From NCBI GenBank assembly GCA_913031555.1, contig CAJWDO010000141.1:1-5185 (forward strand): 5,185 nucleotides of DNA, in the 5' to 3' direction. The translations under genes and the position numbers were made by a program. This DNA comes from an uncultured Alphaproteobacteria bacterium. Lineage in GTDB: Bacteria; Pseudomonadota; Alphaproteobacteria; Puniceispirillales; Puniceispirillaceae. This document shows, in pieces, positions 1 to 4,326 of the stretch (positions are counted from its first letter, which is position 1; each line of letters opens with the position of its first letter). The notes beneath the pieces are model-generated. The model had not been told where the DNA came from, did no database searches, and saw only the letters and a program-made list of their open reading frames with translations.

Positions 1-1141
1 GCGCGCCGTCGAGGCGCTGCAACTCCTCGGTGGCGGTCATCACCAGCCTTGCCCCACTCATCCCCAGAGGATGACCAAGTGCGATGGCACCACCATTGCG
101 GTTCACCCGGTCATCATCATCCGCCATGCCAAGTTCGCGCATTGAGGCAAGCCCCTGCGCGGCAAAGGCCTCGTTGATCTCGATCACATCGATCTGCGCG
201 ATTGTCAGGCCGGCCCGTGCCAGCGCGCGCTGTGTCGCCGGCACCGGCCCGATGCCCATGATGGCGGGTTCAACGCCGGCGGCGGCGGCTGTCACGATCC
301 GCGCCCGCGGTGTCAGCCCGTGCGTGCGCACGGCCTCGGCACTGGCGATGATCATCGCGGCGGCACCATCATTTACCCCGCTGGCATTGCCGGCCGTCAC
401 GCTCCCGCCTTCGCGGAAGGGCGTTGGCAGCTTGGCAAGCTGGTCCAGAGTCGTCTGCGGGCGTGGATGTTCGTCGGTTTCGACGGTGATCGGGTCACCC
501 TTACGCTGCGGGATCACCACCGGGGCGATCTCGGTGGCAAGCCGTCCATTTTTCATCGCGGCGCCGGCCTTTTGCTGTGATCGCAGTGCGAAGGCGTCCT
601 GGTCGGCGCGACTGACCTTCCATCTCTCGGCTACATTCTCGCCGGTCTCGGGCATGGAATCGGTGCCGTAGAGCGCTTTCATCTGGCGGTTCACGAAACG
701 CCAGCCAATGGTTGTGTCATAGATCTCGGCCTTGCGGGAAAAGGCGCTGTCCGCCTTCGGCATGACAAAGGGCGCGCGGCTCATGCTTTCAGAGCCGCCG
801 GCGATCACAAGCCCGCCTTCGCCGGCCCGGATCATTCGCGCGGCCGCGATGATAGCCTCCATGCCCGAGGCGCACAGCCTGTTCACGGTGATACCGGGAA
901 CGCTCTGCGGCAGGCCTGCAAGAAGCAGTGCCATCCGCGCGAGATTGCGATTGTCCTCGCCGGCCTGATTTGCCGCGCCGAGGATCACCTCATCAACCGC
1001 CGACCAGTCCAGATCTGGGTGGCGTGCCTTCAGAGCATTGAAGGGGTGGGCGGCAAGATCATCCGCGCGCACGCTGGACAGCGCCCCACCGAACCTGCCG
1101 ATGGGTGAGCGCACGGCATCGCAGATAAACACGTCGGACAT
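1..1141 (-). CDS. pcaF: 3-oxoadipyl-CoA thiolase (acetyl-CoA acyltransferase), C-terminus cut by window edge
   Basis: Thiolase that cleaves 3-oxoadipyl-CoA with CoA to succinyl-CoA and acetyl-CoA, the last step of the beta-ketoadipate (PcaF) and phenylacetyl-CoA (PaaJ/PaaE) pathways in the cytoplasm. I read 380 residues with no internal stop; the family is about 400, so only the last 20 or so, including the second active-site Cys, lie outside. Visible are the start MSDVFICDAVRSPIGRFGG, the nucleophile Cys90 in NRLCASGM, the AGGSESMSRAPFV stretch, NEAFA near 323-327, and His357 in GGAIALGHPLGMSG. The IYDTTIGWRFVN and FAAQGLA segments favour the 3-oxoadipyl-CoA subgroup over general acetoacetyl-CoA thiolases. 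The ATG at 1141 is preferred because it gives the family N-terminus and 8 nt from AAGG; an ATG at 1144 is one codon upstream. It is divergent from the hydrolase gene. PcaF and PaaJ cannot be told apart without the flanking genes. Confidence 0.9.
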   Translation of the reverse strand, partial: MSDVFICDAVRSPIGRFGGALSSVRADDLAAHPFNALKARHPDLDWSAVDEVILGAANQAGEDNRNLARMALLLAGLPQSVPGITVNRLCASGMEAIIAAARMIRAGEGGLVIAGGSESMSRAPFVMPKADSAFSRKAEIYDTTIGWRFVNRQMKALYGTDSMPETGENVAERWKVSRADQDAFALRSQQKAGAAMKNGRLATEIAPVVIPQRKGDPITVETDEHPRPQTTLDQLAKLPTPFREGGSVTAGNASGVNDGAAAMIIASAEAVRTHGLTPRARIVTAAAAGVEPAIMGIGPVPATQRALARAGLTIAQIDVIEINEAFAAQGLASMRELGMADDDDRVNRNGGAIALGHPLGMSGARLVMTATEELQRLDGA

Positions 1142-1149
1142 CATCGCCC

Positions 1150-1153
1150 CCTT
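1150..1153 (-). promoter_or_regulatory. Ribosome-binding site of the thiolase gene
   Basis: AAGG, followed by more G, lies 8 nt before the ATG at 1141 and 5 nt before the ATG at 1144. The spacing favours 1141 as the start. Confidence 0.5.
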
Positions 1154-1160
1154 GCAAGCT

Positions 1161-1174
1161 GAAAACCTGTTTTC
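1161..1174. repeat. Perfect short palindrome upstream of the thiolase gene
   Basis: Two 6-bp arms, GAAAAC and GTTTTC, are separated by CT and end 20 bp before the thiolase start codon. The position would suit an operator or a leader hairpin. No promoter hexamers could be assigned around it, so its function is unknown. Confidence 0.35.
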
Positions 1175-1187
1175 CTGAGGCATGATT

Positions 1188-1225
1188 ACCGGCAGGTGGC
1201 TGATGACGCCACCAAAAAAGCCGGT
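1188..1225. repeat. Nested inverted repeat in the thiolase/hydrolase divergent gap
   Basis: An outer pair ACCGGC (1188-1193) / GCCGGT (1220-1225) encloses an inner pair GGTGGC (1195-1200) / GCCACC (1208-1213) with a 7-nt loop. The two stems are joined by one A on the left and six A on the right. Both stems are perfect. As RNA it would form a two-tier hairpin with an asymmetric internal loop. It lacks the trailing U-run of an intrinsic terminator on either strand; the A-run lies inside the outer stem. It could be a leader structure, a protein site or a dispersed repeat. Confidence 0.5.
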
Positions 1226-1282
1226 TTGTGGAGGCTAACGTCATCGGGGCTTGCGCGGCGGGGGCAGGCATGCTGTCTTGTG

Positions 1283-1306
1283 CCAACACCGCCGGAATGG
1301 TGCTGG
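1283..1306. repeat. Inverted repeat just upstream of the hydrolase gene
   Basis: CCAACACC (1283-1290) and GGTGCTGG (1299-1306) pair at 7 of 8 positions across an 8-nt loop, ending 26 bp before the hydrolase ATG. This may be an operator or a 5' leader hairpin. No confident -10/-35 pair was found beside it. Confidence 0.3.
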
Positions 1307-1322
1307 ATTGGCGCTGAGCATT

Positions 1323-1326
1323 AGGG
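1323..1326 (+). promoter_or_regulatory. Ribosome-binding site deciding the hydrolase start
   Basis: AGGG lies 6 nt before the ATG at 1333. An in-frame TTG at 1327 touches this motif directly, so it cannot be the start served by it. The next in-frame ATG at 1360 has no comparable motif at proper spacing. Confidence 0.6.
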
Positions 1327-1332
1327 TTGCTT

Positions 1333-2259
1333 ATGACAGACAACACTTCACAGGATGATATGCTGAAGGTCACGCTTCTTGGTACTGGCATTCCCAACCC
1401 GCAGATCAACGCCTTTGGCACATCAACGCTGATCGAGGCTGGCGGCCAGCGGGTGCTGATTGATTGTGGCCGCGGGACGGTCATTCGCCTGTCACAGATC
1501 GGCCTTGGAGCGGGCTGCGTCGATACGATCATCATCTCGCACTACCATTCGGATCATTATGCCGGCCTGTTCGACATGGCGATGACCGGCAGCATTCCGC
1601 AGAAATTCGGTGGACGAAACGCGCCGCTACAGGTCTATGGTCCGCCCGGCATCCGCGACATTGCCGATGGTGCCTGGCTGGCGACCGGTCCGGACCGCGA
1701 TATCCGGGTGGCTGACAATGAAATCGACCCCGAGCATATGCGCATCATCCCGCATGAATATGCCGAGGGTGTTGTCTATGATCGTGACGGGTTGGTGATC
1801 CGCGCCATCAAGGTTGATCATGGTGAGTTCATTCGTCTTGCCTATGGGTTCAGGGTTGAATATGGCGGTCATGTCTTTGTTCACAGCCATGACACGCGCT
1901 ATAATGAAAACCTTATCGCGCAGGCGCAGGGTGCGGATGTATTCGTCCATGAGGTAGCCGCCGCCCGGTCTGAAACGATGACCAATTATCCGGCGGTGAA
2001 AGTCGCGATTGACCATCATGCCACCCCGGCAGAGGTTGGCCGCGTGTTTGCGCAGACAAAGCCGAGGCTTGCCATGCTGACACATCTTGTTTTGCTCAAG
2101 CCCGACCCTGTGTCGGTCAATGAGGTGATGACGGAACTGGCGACTGAATATGACGGAACGGTTCTGGTTGCCGAGGATCTGATGACAATCCAGATCGGGC
2201 GTAATATTTCGGTTATCCCCTACCGTCATGGTGGCAAGCCTGACGGCATGGTTGGCTAG
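1333..2259 (+). CDS. Metallo-beta-lactamase-fold hydrolase, RNase Z/AtsA-like
   Basis: A 308-residue cytoplasmic protein with no signal peptide or membrane segment. It carries the ordered metal motifs of the RNase Z/arylsulfatase (AtsA)-like branch: LLGTGIPNP near 15-23, HYHSDH at 70-75, His163 in VDHGE, Asp187 in HSHDTRYNENL, HE at 206-207 and His251 in LTHL. By analogy with RNase Z, the zinc ligands would be His70, His72, Asp74, His75, His163, Asp187 and His251. The substrate is not readable from sequence: the branch includes tRNA 3' processing enzymes, sulfatases and lactone or ester hydrolases. It lacks an obvious RNase Z exosite arm and resembles the many AtsA-like alphaproteobacterial proteins annotated only as MBL-fold hydrolases. 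Unusually, the residue before Asp187 is His186; relatives usually have SGDT. It is divergent from the thiolase and 75 bp upstream of the epimerase on the same strand, so it could share a transcript with either neighbourhood's function. Confidence 0.88.
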   Translation: MTDNTSQDDMLKVTLLGTGIPNPQINAFGTSTLIEAGGQRVLIDCGRGTVIRLSQIGLGAGCVDTIIISHYHSDHYAGLFDMAMTGSIPQKFGGRNAPLQVYGPPGIRDIADGAWLATGPDRDIRVADNEIDPEHMRIIPHEYAEGVVYDRDGLVIRAIKVDHGEFIRLAYGFRVEYGGHVFVHSHDTRYNENLIAQAQGADVFVHEVAAARSETMTNYPAVKVAIDHHATPAEVGRVFAQTKPRLAMLTHLVLLKPDPVSVNEVMTELATEYDGTVLVAEDLMTIQIGRNISVIPYRHGGKPDGMVG

Positions 2260-2334
2260 AAACGCGATGAAGCCGGCGCGCATCGGGCTTTGTGGGCTGC
2301 CGCAACTATCACCTTGTGGAAGAAGGTACAGGTA

Positions 2335-3348
2335 ATGAAGGTTCTTGTGACAGGTGCTGCTGGCTTTATCGGCATGCACTGCATTGAAAGGTTGTTGGCG
2401 CGCGGTGACAGCGTCGTCGGGATCGACAATCTGAATGATTATTACGAAGTGTCACTGAAGGAAAGCCGACTGGCGCGAATCGCGGACCACCCGGCTTTCA
2501 GCAATCATGTGATCTCGATTGAGGATAGGCAGGCCATGGCCGATATCTTTGCGGCTGAGACACCTGACCGTGTGATCCATCTCGCGGCGCAGGCCGGTGT
2601 TCGCTATTCGCTGGAGAACCCAAGTGCCTATGTGGATGCGAATCTTGCCGGCTTTATGAATATCCTTGAGGGGTGTCGGCATAATGGCGTCGAACATCTT
2701 GTCTATGCCAGTTCATCCTCGGTCTATGGTGGCAACGAGGTGGCACCGTTCAGCGAGCATCACAGCGTTGATCACCCTGTTTCGCTCTATGCAGCAACAA
2801 AAAAAGCAAATGAATTGATGGCGCATACCTATAGCCATCTGTTCGACCTGCCGACCACCGGCCTGCGGTTCTTCACTGTCTATGGGCCATGGGGCCGCCC
2901 TGATATGGCATTATTCAAATTCACCAAGGCCATGCTCAAGGGCGACGCCATTGATGTTTATAATAATGGCGAGATGGTGCGTGACTTCACCTATATTGAC
3001 GATATTGTCGAGGGTGTGATCCGGGTGCTTGACAAGACAGCCACGCCAAACCCGGATTTCGATCCGAAGGCGCCTGACCCGCACTCCTCACGCGCGCCGT
3101 TCAGGGTGTTCAACATCGGCAATGGCAATCCGGTGCCTTTGATGGACTACATCGGCGCGCTGGAATCAGCGCTAGGTATCACCGCGAAGAAGAACATGAT
3201 GCCGATGCAACCGGGCGACGTGCCAATGACAAGCGCCGACACCTCTGAACTGGCGGAATGGGTCGGGTTTGCTCCCGACACCGATGTTCGTGACGGTGTG
3301 AAACGTTTTGCCGAATGGTTCCTGGCCTATCACGGCAAAAACGACTAG
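2335..3348 (+). CDS. NAD-dependent nucleotide-sugar epimerase, UDP-glucuronate 4-epimerase type
   Basis: A 337-residue extended short-chain dehydrogenase/reductase, full length for the group (about 335-340). It is expected to interconvert UDP-glucuronate and UDP-galacturonate in the cytoplasm for lipopolysaccharide, capsule or exopolysaccharide (LpsL/Cap1J-like). Visible are the Rossmann motif GAAGFIG (Gly7, Gly10, Gly13), Asp31 after strand 2 in GIDNLNDYY, HLAAQAGVRYSLENP (82-96), the Ser cluster 126-129, the catalytic pair Tyr152 and Lys156 in YAATK, LRFFTVYGPWGRPDMALF (177-194) and RDFTYIDDIVEG (216-227). These last blocks are typical of the uronate epimerases rather than GalE. The ATG at 2335 has AGAAGG at 2321-2326, 8 nt upstream, and gives the family N-terminus. 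Residue 61 is Ser where relatives usually have an Asp contacting the NAD adenine. No polysaccharide gene is adjacent. The stop overlaps the convergent hpaR stop. Exact sugar specificity is inferred. Confidence 0.9.
   Translation: MKVLVTGAAGFIGMHCIERLLARGDSVVGIDNLNDYYEVSLKESRLARIADHPAFSNHVISIEDRQAMADIFAAETPDRVIHLAAQAGVRYSLENPSAYVDANLAGFMNILEGCRHNGVEHLVYASSSSVYGGNEVAPFSEHHSVDHPVSLYAATKKANELMAHTYSHLFDLPTTGLRFFTVYGPWGRPDMALFKFTKAMLKGDAIDVYNNGEMVRDFTYIDDIVEGVIRVLDKTATPNPDFDPKAPDPHSSRAPFRVFNIGNGNPVPLMDYIGALESALGITAKKNMMPMQPGDVPMTSADTSELAEWVGFAPDTDVRDGVKRFAEWFLAYHGKND
3345..3348. other. Shared CTAG: overlapping stop codons of convergent genes
   Basis: The palindromic CTAG supplies TAG to the epimerase on the plus strand (3346-3348) and TAG to hpaR on the minus strand (3347-3345). 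The two genes overlap tail to tail by 4 bp, leaving no room for a terminator between them. Confidence 0.95.
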
Positions 3349-3815
3349 GTGGTTCCTGCCCCGGTCCTGTCATTTGGCTTATGCTCCGCTTCAAGGCAGG
3401 CGCGAAGCCTGTTCAGGCTGACCACAAGCTCGTGAAGCTCATCCTTTCCAAAGGCATCTTCGATGGCGGCGTATTTGCGCTGCGATATCTGCCAGATTCG
3501 TGTGAACAGGGTTTCGCCCTTTGGCGTCAGCCTGATCACCCGCTGCCGTCGGTCGCGGGACGGCACATGCTCAATCAGCCCCAGATCAGCCAGGTGGCGT
3601 GCAATACGTGTCAGCGACGGCGCCAGAATGACGCAACTTTTCGCCAGCGTGGTGGTGTCGAGAGCGCGGCCGCCGGCAAGTGCCCTGATCACCCGCCATT
3701 GCTGCAACGTAAGCCCGGCCTCACCGACATGATCACGAAACTGCGCCGTGACGACATCCCGCGCCCGCAACAACGCAATGGTCAGCGAGTCATCATAGCG
3801 CGGTGCGTCAACCAC
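3345..3815 (-). CDS. hpaR: MarR-family regulator of homoprotocatechuate degradation, HpaR-like
   Basis: A 156-residue winged helix-turn-helix protein. HpaR proteins repress the homoprotocatechuate meta-cleavage genes until the aromatic acid binds. The diagnostic N-terminus SLTIALLRARDVV (10-22) is followed by LTLQQWRVIRAL (35-46), a helix-turn-helix with TTLAKSCVILAPSLTRI (55-71) as second and recognition helices, and a wing with the MarR-type Asp88-Arg89-Arg90 stretch in SRDRRQRVIRLTPKG. The C-terminal helices (about 103-142) would form the dimer interface. The GTG at 3815 starts inside the end of hpaF, an 8-nt overlap, with GAGG 6 nt upstream, implying translational coupling. Being co-transcribed with hpaF and lying near the divergent hpaE gap, it probably regulates both directions and itself. 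The family and pathway assignment is strong; repressor action is inferred from characterised HpaR. Confidence 0.88.
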   Translation of the reverse strand: MVDAPRYDDSLTIALLRARDVVTAQFRDHVGEAGLTLQQWRVIRALAGGRALDTTTLAKSCVILAPSLTRIARHLADLGLIEHVPSRDRRQRVIRLTPKGETLFTRIWQISQRKYAAIEDAFGKDELHELVVSLNRLRACLEAEHKPNDRTGAGTT

Positions 3816-4212
3816 CCGTTGCCTCGCGTGACTTCAGGAACTTGTGGATCGTGTTGAACCGCTTTTCCGAAAAGCGGGAATTGATCTCCGTGACCTCCAG
3901 CGACAGGGCGAAGGGGCGTTCGCCAACTCGCGGTTTCAGCCACGCCTCGGCCGCCGCGTAGATTGTTTCGGTCACCGCCACCCTGACATCCTCGTCGCGC
4001 CCCATCCCCATGCGAAGAGTCATGTCGATGAAAGCAAGCTCATCCTCGCCACTGGCAACCGCGCTGACATCAACCCGCGTGCCGCGAACACGAATGCCGC
4101 CAAGCGGGAAGACGCCCGATCCGGTCATCGCATCGCGCAGATGACCACATAGATCCCGCAAATCCAGATCGGGTTCAAGATTGGCGGAATATTCAAAGCT
4201 CAGATGCGCCAT
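3808..4212 (-). CDS. hpaF: 5-carboxymethyl-2-hydroxymuconate delta-isomerase with Ala in place of Pro1
   Basis: A 134-residue member of the CHMI group of the tautomerase superfamily (E. coli HpaF is about 126). It would move the double bond of 5-carboxymethyl-2-hydroxymuconate to give the substrate of the HpaG decarboxylase. From memory it aligns without gaps to E. coli HpaF over the first 42 residues, including EYSANL, TGSGVFPLGGIRVRG (30-44) and later FIDMTLRMGMGRDEDVR (61-77), then FALSLEVTEI (101-110). Arg41 (Arg40 without Met) is kept. The second codon is GCG, Ala; family members have Pro, which after Met removal is the catalytic Pro1. The ATG at 4212 has AGGAA 7 nt upstream and an in-frame TAG nine codons upstream with no start codon between, so no other upstream start exists. 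It is the first gene of a two-gene unit with hpaR. Identity is secure; catalytic competence is open. Confidence 0.9.
   Translation of the reverse strand: MAHLSFEYSANLEPDLDLRDLCGHLRDAMTGSGVFPLGGIRVRGTRVDVSAVASGEDELAFIDMTLRMGMGRDEDVRVAVTETIYAAAEAWLKPRVGERPFALSLEVTEINSRFSEKRFNTIHKFLKSREATGG
3822..3825 (-). promoter_or_regulatory. Ribosome-binding site for the GTG start of hpaR
   Basis: GAGG within the last codons of hpaF, 6 nt before the GTG at 3815. It supports a GTG start and coupled translation of hpaR after hpaF. Confidence 0.55.
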
Positions 4213-4219
4213 GGGCCGG

Positions 4220-4224
4220 TTCCT
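4220..4224 (-). promoter_or_regulatory. Ribosome-binding site fixing the hpaF start
   Basis: AGGAA ends 7 nt before the ATG at 4212. The in-frame codons upstream run into TAG at 4239-4237 without any ATG, GTG or TTG. This matters because the start fixes Ala as residue 2. Confidence 0.7.
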
Positions 4225-4244
4225 GTGTCGGGGAGACTATTGAC

Positions 4245-4273
4245 TCGCCAAATCATTTACGGGATCATTTACT
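4245..4273 (+). promoter_or_regulatory. Possible weak promoter for hpaE
   Basis: TCGCCA (4245-4250) and TTTACT (4268-4273) each match sigma70 consensus at 4 of 6 positions with a 17-bp spacer. The -10 would mirror the hpaF -10 in the other palindrome arm. A better -35, TTGACT at 4240-4245, has no good -10 at 16-18 bp. The call is tentative. Confidence 0.25.
4252..4272. repeat. Tandem direct repeat ATCATTTAC in the hpaF-hpaE gap
   Basis: ATCATTTAC occurs at 4252-4260 and again at 4264-4272, a 12-bp step, close to one helical turn. The second copy is the left arm of the palindrome. The first copy may be an extra half-site on the same face of the DNA. Confidence 0.45.
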
Positions 4274-4293
4274 TAACATGTGAATTAAATCAT
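4264..4293. promoter_or_regulatory. 30-bp imperfect palindrome, candidate HpaR operator
   Basis: An AT-rich inverted repeat centred between 4278 and 4279 on the core ACATGT. Twelve of 15 symmetric positions pair, and 10 of the inner 12. It lies in the gap between divergent hpaF and hpaE and covers the -10 region of the hpaF-hpaR promoter. MarR dimers bind palindromic AT-rich sites, so HpaR is the natural candidate binder. The symmetry is directly visible; the binder is inferred. Confidence 0.6.
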
Positions 4294-4311
4294 ACATCAG
4301 ATCAAAGTCAA
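4284..4311 (-). promoter_or_regulatory. Sigma70-like promoter for hpaF-hpaR
   Basis: Read on the minus strand, TTGACT (4311-4306, 5 of 6 to consensus) and TTTAAT (4289-4284, 5 of 6) are separated by 16 bp. Transcription would start near 4277 and leave a leader of about 65 nt before hpaF. The -10 hexamer lies inside the right arm of the palindrome at 4264-4293, so a bound regulator would block it. Confidence 0.6.
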
Positions 4312-4326
4312 ACTTTTGGAGCGTTC

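Noticed and set aside
84..671. Long plus-strand open frame opposite the thiolase gene
   Set aside because: The minus strand encodes a clear thiolase with all motifs here; the plus-strand frame is low-complexity Ala/Ser/Arg-rich and matches nothing.
1214..1219. A6 run as the T-run of a minus-strand intrinsic terminator
   Set aside because: On the minus strand the T-run precedes the inner hairpin, and it is enclosed by the outer stem, so the geometry is wrong; it would also lie upstream of the thiolase gene.
1059..1535. Minus-strand open frame spanning the gap and the hydrolase start
   Set aside because: It overlaps both the thiolase start and the hydrolase metal motifs on the other strand and has no family features.
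2265..2290. Possible terminator hairpin after the hydrolase (AAGCC 2270-2274 with GGCTT 2286-2290, or CGATG 2265-2269 with CATCG 2281-2285)
   Set aside because: Only 5-bp stems with 11-nt loops and just a short T-run after the first; too weak to call a terminator, so read-through into the epimerase stays possible.
1627..2379. 250-codon minus-strand open frame opposite the hydrolase
   Set aside because: Antisense shadow of a gene with convincing HxHxDH and downstream motifs; the frame itself has no recognisable domain.
3315..3857. Plus-strand open frame opposite hpaR
   Set aside because: Antisense of a clear MarR-family gene with a correct ribosome-binding site.
4240..4245. TTGACT as -35 box for hpaE
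   Set aside because: It is a good hexamer, but at 16-18 bp the matching positions (GGATCA, GATCAT, ATCATT) are poor -10 boxes; kept only as an alternative.
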